64,000 nucleotides of DNA from Streptomyces viridiviolaceus. GTDB taxonomy: Bacteria; Actinomycetota; Actinomycetes; Streptomycetales; Streptomycetaceae. The notes beneath the pieces were generated by a model. That model made no database searches. It had not been told where the DNA came from and worked only from the letters and a program-made list of their open reading frames with translations. The position numbers and the translations under genes are program-made. Positions 44,479 to 53,179 of the stretch are shown here, piece after piece (position 1 is the stretch's first letter; every line of letters starts with the position of its first letter). The stretch lies in NCBI RefSeq assembly GCF_014650995.1, contig NZ_BMWA01000030.1, forward strand, positions 1 to 64,000, written 5' to 3'.

Positions 44479-44519
44479 TGTTCCCCGGCACCACCTTGCC
44501 CAGGTGGTGCCGGGGAACA
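44479..44519. terminator. Bidirectional terminator, 17-bp perfect stem
   Basis: Arms 44479-44495 and 44503-44519 are perfectly complementary with a 7-base loop. It sits between the convergent GntR and amidohydrolase genes. Confidence 0.85.
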
Positions 44520-44546
44520 GCTACTCACTCCGGTTCGGGCTCACCC

Positions 44547-45755
44547 TCAGGCTGCGCTCGGCAGGTCGAGTGCGAGCGGGACACCCTGCTTCTCGAGCGC
44601 CTTGCGGTACAGCCTGGCGGGGTTCTCCCACAGAATGGCCCGCCGGACTTCCTCCGACTGATTGCCGAACACCAGCTCGATGTTCTCTTCGAGAGTCGGG
44701 CGGTGGAAGCCCGTGGGGTGCGGGAAGTCAGTCTCGAACAGGAGCGGTCGGAGCGACAGCCTGTCGATGTGGTAGTCGTCAAGCTCCTCAAACCAGAAGT
44801 TGACGTTCATCTGGCGCTTGAAGAAGTCACTCGGGAGCATGCCGCCGAACTCGGGGTTCGACTTGTGCACGCCGTTCTTCTCGAAACGCTTGTCCAGCGC
44901 CTCCAGTACGAACGGTGCCCATCCGATGCCGCTCTCCACGGAGGCGAACTGCAGGTTCGGGAACCGTGCCATGATCCCGGACATCAGCAGGTCAGCGACG
45001 TGGTTGGCGTTGGCCAGGTAAATGTGGGGGCCGTCGCGCACCACCAGGGCGCCGCCGGAGAGCTCGTCGTCTTCGTGGCGGTCCATCAGCTGCCGGAAGT
45101 CACCGCTGGCCGTGTGGAAGCTGACGGACAGTCCGGCCTCCTCACATGCCTTCCAGATGGGGTCCCACTTGCGGCTGGAGAGGGGAGGCTGGCCGTGCTC
45201 CTGGGGGGCGCCTGTGGTGACGATGCCACCGAAGCCCGCGTCGGCGAGCCGCTCGATCTCCTTGACGGTCCGCTTCACATCCCAGTAGGGCACGACCATC
45301 ATCGGGATGAAGCGGCCCGGGTACTGCTGGACCCACTCGAGCTGGAAGTCGTTGTACGCGCTCAGGTGTGCGGCGGCGAGCTCCCGGTTCGGGTGCTGAA
45401 CGAAGGGCTTCCAGTCGAAGCCGGCCAGGTTCGGATACAGGACCTGCATCTCGAAGCCCTGCTCGTCCATGAAGGCCACACGTGCCTTCGGGTCGTAGGT
45501 GGCGGGGTGCGCCTCGGACTGCCGAGTCGGGCCCGAACCGTCGTGGACCTCGCCCTTGCCTTCCCAACCCCAGTTCGCCCACTGCCATGCGGCCTTCAGC
45601 GGCTCGTCGCCGAAGAACCACAGGTCGGCCTGTGCCTTCTCATCCCAGCGGACATGCAGGCGGTCGTTCCCCCACGACTTGGGGAGACGCTCCGTCCACA
45701 GGTCCGGCGGCTCAATGACATGGGTGTCGGTGTCGATGACCCTGTACTTGCCCAC
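44547..45755 (-). CDS. Amidohydrolase-family metalloenzyme (ACMSD-like)
   Basis: 402 residues. Amidohydrolase_2 fold: metal motif VIDTDTHVIEPPDLW near the N-terminus, a His in SVSFHTASG, a buried His in YLANANHVADLL, and Asp in LLFETDFPHPTGF. The family contains decarboxylases of aromatic or muconate acids (ACMSD, gamma-resorcylate decarboxylase) and lactonases or hydrolases. Given the VOC, aldolase and Rieske neighbours, decarboxylation or hydrolysis of a ring-cleavage or phenolic acid is likely. Shared-motif promoter 60 bases upstream. Divergent from the VOC gene. Confidence 0.88.
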   Translation of the reverse strand: MGKYRVIDTDTHVIEPPDLWTERLPKSWGNDRLHVRWDEKAQADLWFFGDEPLKAAWQWANWGWEGKGEVHDGSGPTRQSEAHPATYDPKARVAFMDEQGFEMQVLYPNLAGFDWKPFVQHPNRELAAAHLSAYNDFQLEWVQQYPGRFIPMMVVPYWDVKRTVKEIERLADAGFGGIVTTGAPQEHGQPPLSSRKWDPIWKACEEAGLSVSFHTASGDFRQLMDRHEDDELSGGALVVRDGPHIYLANANHVADLLMSGIMARFPNLQFASVESGIGWAPFVLEALDKRFEKNGVHKSNPEFGGMLPSDFFKRQMNVNFWFEELDDYHIDRLSLRPLLFETDFPHPTGFHRPTLEENIELVFGNQSEEVRRAILWENPARLYRKALEKQGVPLALDLPSAA

Positions 45756-45814
45756 GGCCTCGTCGTCCTTCCGGCTAGAACCTCAGGGGCCTCTTGACCG
45801 ACCCCTGGATGCAA

Positions 45815-45847
45815 TTCATCTAAATAGTTTTCTCGAAGTCGTGTCAA
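45815..45847 (-). promoter_or_regulatory. Shared-motif promoter of amidohydrolase (site d)
   Basis: Read leftward: TTGACA, 17-18 bases, TTTAGAT within AAACTATTTAGATGAATTG. Confidence 0.7.
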
Positions 45848-46064
45848 GAGGTCGCGCAGCCGACGCCCTTGCCTGCCAGGAAGGGCAGCTCGCGTCACTA
45901 CTCCGTTGAGCCACCCCAGCCCCGCGAGTGGGATGCCCAGGTCGGCTGGAGCGACCGCCGGCCGATGAGCGCACCGAACCGAACCAGTGAGGACCCCAGC
46001 CACGGCCGCAGGCCAGGCAGACTCCACGTCGACCGCCGCCGAGGCGAGAGCTGCGCCCTGGACC

Positions 46065-46097
46065 TTGACACTCTCAAACGAAATCTATTTATATGAA
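46065..46097 (+). promoter_or_regulatory. Shared-motif promoter of VOC gene (site g)
   Basis: TTGACA, 18 bases, TTATAT within ATCTATTTATATGAACTA. The only rightward copy of the motif. It diverges from site d, 218 bases away. Confidence 0.7.
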
Positions 46098-46211
46098 CTA
46101 CCGGGATAGATCCGTGAGTCCTCCGCGTGCCGCGGCCACACCTCTGGCACACACAGCGGTTGGCCGTCGAGTTCCGACTAGGACAGGGCGGGTCTCGAGA
46201 GAGGAGAAGAG

Positions 46212-46823
46212 ATGTCTACTGAGGCTTCTCCGGCGCTGGTGACCAGCGCCGGTCCGGCAGCGGGGCGACTGCAGGGGGTCAATCACCTGCAGCTCATCGT
46301 GGACGACATGGATGAGAGCGTCCGGTTTTACCGCGACGTGCTGGGCTTGAGGGTCGTACGGACACGGACCAAGGAGAACTATCCCGTTTCGCCGAGTGGA
46401 TTCAACATGTTGAAGAACTACTTCTTCGACATGGGAAACGGCGGGCTGCTCTCACTCGTCCAGATCGAGGGCGCTCAGGGCTCCCCGCAGGACACCGAAC
46501 CCGCCGTGTCGGGCTCCTGGCTCTGGCCGGACACCACCCGCGGGCCGCAGTTCCCCCGGAAGATGGACCACCTCGCCTTCGACGTGGAGAGCCACGACGA
46601 CATGGTCTGGTTCCACGCCCATCTGCGGGAGTGCGGCGTCAAGGTCACAGAGATCATCACGCGTGAGGACGAGCACTTCGTCGAGTCGATCTACTTCTAC
46701 GACCCGAACGGTATTCCTCTCGAGATCGCCACCTTCGATCGGGCGCACCCCCGATGGAAGACCCACGACCCGAACATGTGGTTCTGGGACCCCGAGCCCG
46801 TGCCCGCGCTGAGGGGCGAGTGA
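46212..46823 (+). CDS. VOC-superfamily protein (glyoxalase/extradiol dioxygenase-like)
   Basis: 203 residues. Vicinal oxygen chelate fold: VNHLQLIVDDMDESVRFYRD with the first His ligand, KMDHLAFDVESHDDMVWFHA with the second, and FYDPNGIPLEIATFD with the Glu. Members include extradiol ring-cleaving dioxygenases, isomerases and lyases. The central insertion (LLSLVQIEGAQGSPQDTEPA) is unlike a simple glyoxalase I. Paired divergently with the amidohydrolase under matching promoters, it may perform ring cleavage or isomerisation one step before it. AGAGGAGAAG precedes the ATG. Confidence 0.85.
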   Translation: MSTEASPALVTSAGPAAGRLQGVNHLQLIVDDMDESVRFYRDVLGLRVVRTRTKENYPVSPSGFNMLKNYFFDMGNGGLLSLVQIEGAQGSPQDTEPAVSGSWLWPDTTRGPQFPRKMDHLAFDVESHDDMVWFHAHLRECGVKVTEIITREDEHFVESIYFYDPNGIPLEIATFDRAHPRWKTHDPNMWFWDPEPVPALRGE

Positions 46824-47421
46824 TCCGCGTCCTGTCGGCAGCTTGCCGATAGCCGTGATCGCCCGGCGTGGTCGTGGACGACCGTGCCAAACGATGGTTC
46901 TGCGCCGGCTGCTTGAGGAACATCTCATGTGGTGAGCCGTTGGAAGCAGGCGAGGCCCGGCCGTCGCGCACTCGCATGTCCGACGGCTGCGGGTGCCGCG
47001 CTGGCGGAGCCATTGCCATGAGTAGCCGTAGCCCCGATGTCATGCGGACTTCTGCGGCCGAGATGCAACAGAGGGGGAGAGACAGTCGGCTCTCCCCTTT
47101 CATCACTCGTGCATTCCCGGAGTCGATCGCGTAGCCGGATCGGGCGGCCTCACCGCTCAGCGGATGGTCTCCGGCCGTCGGGCTCAAGGGCTCAAGACAC
47201 AAAGCTGCTGCTAGCTGCCCCGTCACGGCCACCAAACGAACGCCAAAGGCCACGGTTCCGCGGCCGCATCCTCCCCCCGCCCCCCGTTCGCGCCCAGTAG
47301 CCCTACGGTCGGCCTGACGCTCCGATGTTCCTCCGTGATGCGTGAACGTGGCATGGGTGACACCTCAGGCCTCCGGCCGCAGAAGGCATCGAAACATCAC
47401 TCACACGAGGTCAGGAGCAAC
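46824..47421. other. No gene recognised between VOC and cupin genes
   Basis: About 600 bases. Open frames on both strands lack coding character. No promoter copy of the shared motif is present. GGTCAGGAGCAAC just before 47422 is the cupin ribosome binding site. Confidence 0.4.
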
Positions 47422-47793
47422 ATGGCTGTCAGGCGTGTCTTCAAGATGGCGGACCTGAAGCGGCACTGCCCCGCTCCAGGAGTATGCGGGCAACCGATCT
47501 TCGGCGAGCGCTCGATGATTGCGCTGGTGGAGTTCGCGCCGAATGCTGTCGCCCCCAGTCACACCCACCCGCAGGAGCAGATCGGCATCGTCACGCAGGG
47601 TGTCCAGCTCTTGACCATTGAGGGCGAGACCTACGAAGTAGGAGCTGGGGACGGGTATTTCATACCGAGTGGAGTCGAGCACGGGTCGATCGCTGGTCCC
47701 GAAGGCTCAACGTGCATCGAGGTCTTCCAGCCGATCCGGGAAGACTACTGGCGTGCCGCCCAAGGTATGGATGCGGCGGCACCGTTCACCTGA
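47422..47793 (+). CDS. Single-domain cupin protein
   Basis: 123 residues from ATG at 47422. Cupin motif 1 SHTHPQEQIGIVTQGVQLLT supplies two His and a Glu-type ligand; motif 2 GDGYFIPSGVEHG supplies the third His. A small beta-barrel metal-binding protein of the kind found as dioxygenases, isomerases or effector sensors in catabolic operons. It starts KMADLKRHCPAPGVCGQPIF. Eighty-one bases separate it from the downstream MDR gene, so they are probably co-transcribed. Confidence 0.88.
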   Translation: MAVRRVFKMADLKRHCPAPGVCGQPIFGERSMIALVEFAPNAVAPSHTHPQEQIGIVTQGVQLLTIEGETYEVGAGDGYFIPSGVEHGSIAGPEGSTCIEVFQPIREDYWRAAQGMDAAAPFT

Positions 47794-47874
47794 TGGGTAC
47801 CGCATCGGACCTCTCCAGACCAGTGCGCGGGGCAGTCGGCCCTGAAAGAACATGAAGAGCTAGGGAGCAGCGCC

Positions 47875-48864
47875 GTGAAGGCGATGGTCATTACCACCAC
47901 CGAATCAGGTCCCACGATCGAGCAACAGGACATCGACGAACCGCAGCGGACTGCCGGTCAGGTTCTCATCGAGGTGCATGCCGCCTCCGTCAACAGGGCC
48001 GACCTCGCGGTCCTCGCCGGCACCCACGGGACGTCGCGAACGGGAGCTGGCGCCACCGTCGTGGGTCTGGACGCCGCGGGGACGGTGATCGATGCAGATC
48101 CTGGGGCGGAGCTCAAGGTCGGACAGCGCGTGATGACCATGGTCAACGGGGGTCTCGCCGAGCGAGTCGTGGTTGACGAACGCATGCCAATACCACTGCC
48201 CGACTCGTGGAGCTTCGAGGACGGTGCTGCAGCCGTTCTCGCCCTCATGACCGAGCACAACGCCATCCGCACCGCGGGACGATTCGTGCCCGGGAACTCA
48301 GTGATGGTTAACGCGGCGAACTCGGGCGTCGGCCAGATGGGCATCCGGATCGCGAAGCACCTGGGCGCCGGCCGCATCATCGCTGGAGTAAGGAGCCATA
48401 AGGACGATGCGCTCCTCAAGGAGCTGGGCGCCGATGTCGTCCTCAGAACGGATTCCCGGTTCTTCGTACGGAACGTGCTTGATGTTACCCAGGGCCAAGG
48501 CGCTGACATCGTCGTCGATCACGTGGGCGGTCCCTGTCTGGCTGACAACCTGAGAATCGCTGCCCTCAGGGGCCGGATCATCAGTGTCGGACGTCTTGGT
48601 GGACCGCAGGGTCCACTGGATCTGGAGGCTGTCGCCCTCAGGCGCCTCGAGATCATCGGTGTGACGTTCAGGACCCGGGATCAGGAAGAGAAGGCCCTTC
48701 TGGTGCACGAGATGCGGAAGGAGCTCGACTCAGGGATCTCGTCGGGGGCCCTCAAGGCCAGGATCGACAGGGTGCTGCCCTGGACGGATGTGCACGCCGC
48801 GCAGGCCGTCGTCAGTACAAACGGACACCTCGGCAAGGTGGTACTTAAGATCGGCGGGCAGTAA
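47875..48864 (+). CDS. MDR-superfamily quinone-oxidoreductase-like enzyme
   Basis: 329 residues from GTG at 47875 with AGGGAG upstream. GroES-like half: LIEVHAASVNRADLAVLAG and GLDAAGTVIDADPG; Rossmann half: VNAANSGVGQMGIRIAKHLG. No zinc-ligand GHE motif, so it is the NADPH:quinone reductase branch (QOR). Different from the two MDR proteins in the sugar-importer set. With the cupin gene it forms a small operon; it probably reduces a quinone or enone from aromatic breakdown. Confidence 0.88.
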   Translation: MKAMVITTTESGPTIEQQDIDEPQRTAGQVLIEVHAASVNRADLAVLAGTHGTSRTGAGATVVGLDAAGTVIDADPGAELKVGQRVMTMVNGGLAERVVVDERMPIPLPDSWSFEDGAAAVLALMTEHNAIRTAGRFVPGNSVMVNAANSGVGQMGIRIAKHLGAGRIIAGVRSHKDDALLKELGADVVLRTDSRFFVRNVLDVTQGQGADIVVDHVGGPCLADNLRIAALRGRIISVGRLGGPQGPLDLEAVALRRLEIIGVTFRTRDQEEKALLVHEMRKELDSGISSGALKARIDRVLPWTDVHAAQAVVSTNGHLGKVVLKIGGQ

Positions 48865-48948
48865 GCGGGCCTTCATCAAGCTTTCTGGGCCTCAGCTTCC
48901 TTGCGGATAGCAGGTTTCGGTGCGCTGTCCTGCCCGGCTGCGTGTGAT

Positions 48949-51360
48949 TCAGACCGGCTCACCCTCAGGGTTCAGCTGTTCGCACCAGATGGTCTTGCCT
49001 TCCCTCGTCTGGCGAGTGCCCCAACGCTGAGTGAGCTGGGCCACCATCTGAAGACCACGTCCTCCCTCGTCGAAGAGCCGTGCGCGGCGCATGTGTGGGG
49101 CGGTGTTACTGGCGTCGGAGACCTCGCAGATGAGCGTTCGGTCCCGGATCAGTCGCAGTTGTATGGGGGCATGGCCGTACTTGATGGCGTTGGTGACCAG
49201 CTCACTCACCACCAGTTCGGTCACGAAATCCGCTGCCTCGAGCTCCCAAGAAGCAAGTTGGCGCGTGACCCAGGCGCGGGCTTTGGCTACGGCTGCTTCC
49301 TCGGCAGGTATGTCCAGGCTCGCGACCTGGTCTACATCGAGTGCCCGGGTACAGGCGATCAGCAAGGCGACGTCGTCGAGGACCTGGTCGGGCAACAGGT
49401 CCTCGAGCACGCTGTCGCACAATGCCTCTGGCGAGGGGACGGGCTTGGTGAGCGCGCGCTGCAGCCGTTCATACCCGTCGTCCCCCGTGCGAGAGTCGAC
49501 CAAGCCATCGGTGTAGAGGACGAGCAGGCTTCCCTCGGGGAGGGTGATCACGCTGGGTTCGAAAGGCAGATAACCCAGGCCGAGCGGAGGGCCCGGGGCG
49601 AGTTCGAGGAGTTCGACGGCGCCGTCCGGTGTGACCACGGCCGGCGGCGGATGTCCGGCACAGGCCATGGAACAGCGTCGGGAGACCGGATCGTAGATGG
49701 CGTACAGGCATGTGGCGCCGAGTTCGGCAGCGTCGTTGTCCGGATCCTCTCGCTCTTCGGAGAGATGAGCGACCAGGTCATCGAGGTGGGTGAGCAGCTC
49801 GTCGGGAGGCAGATCCACGTCGCTGAGGGTGCGCACCGCAGTCCGTAGTCGACCCATGGTGGCAGCGGCGGTGATGCCGTGACCGACGACGTCGCCGACG
49901 ACCAAGCCAACCCGCGCGCCCGAGAGGGGGATGACATCGAACCAGTCGCCGCCGAGGCCGCTCTGGCCTCCCGCCGGGAGATATCGAGAAGCGGTCCGCA
50001 CGGCTGCCTGCGCGTGGCCTCTCTGCGGGAGCACGCTGTGCTGGAGCGCGAGGGCGGTGGTGCGCTCCCGGGTGAATCGTCGGGCGTTGTCGAGGCAGAC
50101 AGCGGCTCGTGCGACTAGTTCCTCCGCCAGGAGCCGGTCTTCGTCGGTGAATGGGTCAGCAGATCGCCTGTAGAAGATGGCGATGCCGAGGGTCATTCCG
50201 CGTGCCCGTACGGGGACACCCATGATCGATTGAAGTGCGTATTTCTGGAGTCTGGCCGCACGCTCGGGGTCCTCGGTCAGCCAGGACCGCACTTCGGTGT
50301 CTGCCAGTCGGAGCAGGGCCGACCGGCCGGTCGCCATGCAGCGCACCGGGGGTGAATCGGCGGGGTAGATGTCCACGTCGCCGGGCCGGTGAATCAATTC
50401 GGGTGCCAGGTCGAAGGCGGACTGGTTTGCCACTCGACGTAGGGCCACTGATCCGGTGAACGGACCGGGCTCGTCACCATTGAGCAGGGTCTCCAGCAAG
50501 TCGACGGAGGCCAGGTCGGCTATCCGGGGAACAGCTACGTCGGCGAGTTCCTGAGCCGTGTGCATCACGTCTAGGGTGGTGCCGATCCGTGTGCTCGCCT
50601 CGTTGAGAATGATGAGCCGTTCTCGAGCCTTGTGCCGATTGGTTACGTCGGTCACCGTCGCACAGAGGCCGAGGACCTGCCCGTAGGAGTCCTGCAAAGT
50701 CGAAGCCGAGGCGGAGAAGACGTGTTCGCGATGGGGGTCGGCGGGAACGCGGCCGTGGAGCTCCTCGTCGAATGCGGGCTCTCCCGTCGCGATCACCTGG
50801 CGCATGCGTCGTTCCCACGCCTCGGCATGGAGTCCGGGCAGGGCTTGTGACAGCCTCTTCCCTTGGCGATCTGCCTGCGAGGCCCCCGTGAGCTGAGTCA
50901 TCGCGGAGTTCTGCTGCACTTGACGCAGGTCCGTGTCGAACACGGTCACCGCTATTGGTGAACGGGTGAGCAGCCAGTCGAGCAGAGCTGCCCCAATCTC
51001 TTGCGGAAGGAGTTGCCCCGGGACCGACATCAGCAGGACCCATTGGGACCGTCCGTCGCGGTCTGAAAATCGTCGGCCCATGCCCTGTAGACGAAGCGGA
51101 CGGCCGTCTCCACACCGCGCCGACAGCTCTCCCTGCCAATCGTCCTGCCCCAATGGGAGGGTCCAGAATGGTGAGCCGGCCGTCCAGAGGAACAGCTCAT
51201 CGGCCCGGTGGCCCAGAATCTCTTCGGCGCCACAGGCGAGCAGTCGCTCGGCGTCCCGGCTCCATCCAGTCACAGTGCCTTGCTCGTCGACGATCGCGAT
51301 GGCCCGCCCACCATCCGTGCTGGGAGCCTGCCGGAGCGGAGGGGCTTCGTCAGAATCCAT
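48949..51360 (-). CDS. PAS-GAF-SpoIIE phosphatase with C-terminal anti-sigma kinase domain
   Basis: 803 residues, cytoplasmic. Order: PAS-like domain about 17-115, second PAS about 128-245, GAF about 255-430, SpoIIE/PP2C phosphatase about 455-675 (GGDWFDVIPL, VVGDVVGHGITAA, GHPPPAVV, YTDGLVDSRTG), then an RsbW-like HATPase_c_2 domain about 690-795 (VSELVTNAIKYG, DEGGRGLQMVA). Such proteins are numerous in Streptomyces and act in partner-switching control of stress sigma factors through anti-anti-sigma dephosphorylation. No anti-sigma partner is adjacent. The signal sensed is unknown. Confidence 0.92.
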   Translation of the reverse strand: MDSDEAPPLRQAPSTDGGRAIAIVDEQGTVTGWSRDAERLLACGAEEILGHRADELFLWTAGSPFWTLPLGQDDWQGELSARCGDGRPLRLQGMGRRFSDRDGRSQWVLLMSVPGQLLPQEIGAALLDWLLTRSPIAVTVFDTDLRQVQQNSAMTQLTGASQADRQGKRLSQALPGLHAEAWERRMRQVIATGEPAFDEELHGRVPADPHREHVFSASASTLQDSYGQVLGLCATVTDVTNRHKARERLIILNEASTRIGTTLDVMHTAQELADVAVPRIADLASVDLLETLLNGDEPGPFTGSVALRRVANQSAFDLAPELIHRPGDVDIYPADSPPVRCMATGRSALLRLADTEVRSWLTEDPERAARLQKYALQSIMGVPVRARGMTLGIAIFYRRSADPFTDEDRLLAEELVARAAVCLDNARRFTRERTTALALQHSVLPQRGHAQAAVRTASRYLPAGGQSGLGGDWFDVIPLSGARVGLVVGDVVGHGITAAATMGRLRTAVRTLSDVDLPPDELLTHLDDLVAHLSEEREDPDNDAAELGATCLYAIYDPVSRRCSMACAGHPPPAVVTPDGAVELLELAPGPPLGLGYLPFEPSVITLPEGSLLVLYTDGLVDSRTGDDGYERLQRALTKPVPSPEALCDSVLEDLLPDQVLDDVALLIACTRALDVDQVASLDIPAEEAAVAKARAWVTRQLASWELEAADFVTELVVSELVTNAIKYGHAPIQLRLIRDRTLICEVSDASNTAPHMRRARLFDEGGRGLQMVAQLTQRWGTRQTREGKTIWCEQLNPEGEPV

Positions 51361-51597
51361 GGCACTACGTCCTACTCTGGATCACTGCCAGATCCAGTAT
51401 GCGCCCACCCTCAGACCGGGCGCCAATTGCAATGCGCACCGGCCGGTTGCGGAGAGTGTCGCTTCTTCCGTCAGTCACGGATTCCCGTCGAAGATGAGCG
51501 ATGCACCGGGATCGGCAGCGGGTGCAGGGCTGCGTACGGCCGTCGGGATGGTGGCAGGGAACGCTGTCCTGTCCGGTTTCACCTGATGACGCAGGAA
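51361..51597. other. Intergenic, no gene
   Basis: Between the start of the phosphatase gene and the stop of the Sua5-like gene. Probably holds the phosphatase promoter; nothing else seen. Confidence 0.4.
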
Positions 51598-52263
51598 TCA
51601 GTTCTTTGGGCCTTGGAGTGCGCTGGCCGGGCCCTGCTGCCTCAGGACCGCGGCGATCTGGTCATGCGGCACGGCGCCATCGCGCAGGATGACGGGGTTA
51701 TCACCCTTAGTCACGTCCACGATGGTGGAGGGACGGTTCCTGGTCGTACCGCCGTCGAGGTAGACGCGCACGGCGGCACCGAAGTAGGTGCATGCCTGTT
51801 CGGCAGTGGTCGCCGGCGGATGGCCTGTGAGGTTGGCGCTGGACTGAGCTAGGGGGCCGGTTTTGCGGAGCAGTTCGAGCGCGACCGGGTGCTGAGGCAT
51901 GCGAACCATGACGGTCCCATGCGTCTGCCCGAGGTCGCAGGTCAGGGAGGCAGCAGCAGGCACGACCAGGGAGAGGGCGCCGGGCCAGAATGCATCGATC
52001 AGCTGGCGGCCAGCTGGCGGCACGTGGGCTGCCAGAGCGTCCAGGGCGGTTGGGTCCCCCACCAAGACGGAGGCGGGTTTGTCACCGCCGCGGTGCTTGG
52101 CAGCCAGCAGCGCGTGAACGGCCTTCTCATTGAAGGCGTCGGCACCGACCGCGTACAGGGTGTCCGTGGGGAAGACAACCAGTTCGCCAGCGCGGAGCAT
52201 GTCAGCGGCATACGCAAGGCCGGTACGCCTGGTCTGGGTGTCCTGACAGTCGTGTAGGTACAT
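51598..52263 (-). CDS. Sua5/YrdC/TsaC-like threonylcarbamoyl-AMP synthase domain protein
   Basis: 221 residues from ATG at 52263 (MYLHDCQDTQTRRTGLAYAA). YrdC fold: GELVVFPTDTLYAVGADAFN, LLAAKHRGGDKPASVLVG, FWPGALSLVV, TVMVRMPQHPVALELLRKTG, AQSSANLTGHPP and RPSTIVDVT. Family members make threonylcarbamoyl-adenylate for tRNA t6A, or serve as carbamoyl-adenylate donors in antibiotic biosynthesis. An accessory copy next to an isochorismatase-like gene points to the second kind of role. The same gene pair at 28.4-29.3 kb has lost this gene. Confidence 0.88.
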   Translation of the reverse strand: MYLHDCQDTQTRRTGLAYAADMLRAGELVVFPTDTLYAVGADAFNEKAVHALLAAKHRGGDKPASVLVGDPTALDALAAHVPPAGRQLIDAFWPGALSLVVPAAASLTCDLGQTHGTVMVRMPQHPVALELLRKTGPLAQSSANLTGHPPATTAEQACTYFGAAVRVYLDGGTTRNRPSTIVDVTKGDNPVILRDGAVPHDQIAAVLRQQGPASALQGPKN

Positions 52264-52380
52264 GGCTTGTTTTCTCCCGAGTAACTTACTGGCTGTACTA
52301 CCTGCCGGTGCCGGCGGCGCTTCCAACGTGCGGGATTCTGCCGCCGGCGCGGTCAGGGCGGCATCGGCGCAGTGTCTATG

Positions 52381-53070
52381 TCAGACAGCACTCGCGGCTT
52401 CGGGGTCGGACTGCATCGGGTCCGCGGGCAGTGCCCCTGTTGGGGCGGGATCATCATCCGCGTGCTGCGGCGACTGGGAGGCCAAGCGGATAGCGGCTTC
52501 GAAGGCCGACAGGTCGAGGATGTCGGCGTGCATCGGGATGACGGAGCGCATCAGCATCTCATGGAGTTGCGGGTCTCCGTCGGCGCAGACATCCCTCAGG
52601 ACGAACAGACGGTAGTCGCGGTCGGCAGCGTCCCGCACGGTGGACAGAACGACGCCGCGGGTGAAGACGCCGGCGAGCACCAGGGTGTCGATGCCCTGTT
52701 CTTGCAGCAGCTGGTGGAGTGCGGTGGTACTGAAGGCGCTCACGCGGTTCTTGGTGATGGTGAGTGCGCGTCCACTCTTCCGTAACAAGTGGTGGACTTC
52801 CGTATCTGGTGATCCCTCGGCCAGAGCTGCGGCCTTGGCTAGGGGGGCGAAAACCTTGTTGTGCGCTGGGACGGCGGCGTGGTCCTGAGGCGTGAAGGCC
52901 ACGCGCACGTGTATCTCCAGGACGCCCGCCGCCAACGCCGCCCTCTGGGCGCGCTGGGCGCGCTCGAGGAGCCTGTCCGGCTCGGGGACACCCTCCAGCA
53001 GTGAGTCCTGGAAGTCCATGATCAGGAGCGCGGTCCGGCTCGGTACCAGTGTGGGGGTCTTGCTCGCCAA
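52381..53070 (-). CDS. Isochorismatase-like protein without nucleophile (copy 2)
   Basis: 229 residues from TTG at 53070 (AGAAGGA 6 bases upstream); a TTG 15 bases further up gives 234, and residue numbers below use that form. Asp24 (ALLIMDFQDSLLEG) and Lys112 (ITKNRVSAFSTTAL) are kept, but the Cys nucleophile is Phe141 in LAGVFTRGVVLSTVRDAADR. Copy 1 has Cys in the same sequence context, so the change is specific. The protein is probably not a cysteine hydrolase now; binding, regulation or a cysteine-free hydrolysis, as in true isochorismatases, is possible. Co-directional with the Sua5-like gene 117 bases downstream. Confidence 0.88.
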   Translation of the reverse strand: MASKTPTLVPSRTALLIMDFQDSLLEGVPEPDRLLERAQRAQRAALAAGVLEIHVRVAFTPQDHAAVPAHNKVFAPLAKAAALAEGSPDTEVHHLLRKSGRALTITKNRVSAFSTTALHQLLQEQGIDTLVLAGVFTRGVVLSTVRDAADRDYRLFVLRDVCADGDPQLHEMLMRSVIPMHADILDLSAFEAAIRLASQSPQHADDDPAPTGALPADPMQSDPEAASAV

Positions 53071-53137
53071 GGGGTTCCTTCTCAAAGGGGTGGCTTGTGC
53101 TCCGTAGTTGGCGGCAGCTCCTTCCCATGGGCTACCG

Positions 53138-53176
53138 GTTTACTACAGCGCTGGACAATCCTGTAGTGTAGTAAAC
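53138..53176. promoter_or_regulatory. MarR-type operator with perfect 10-bp arms
   Basis: GTTTACTACA (53138-53147) and TGTAGTAAAC (53167-53176) are exact inverted repeats. The centre, CAGCGCTGGACAATC, is shared with the operator at 38001-38041. It lies between the leftward isochorismatase-like gene and the rightward MarR pseudogene, so it may serve both. Confidence 0.7.
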
Positions 53177-53179
53177 GTG

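Noticed and set aside
46657..47253. 198-codon leftward frame after the VOC gene
   Set aside because: Overlaps the end of the VOC gene and shows no coding pattern.
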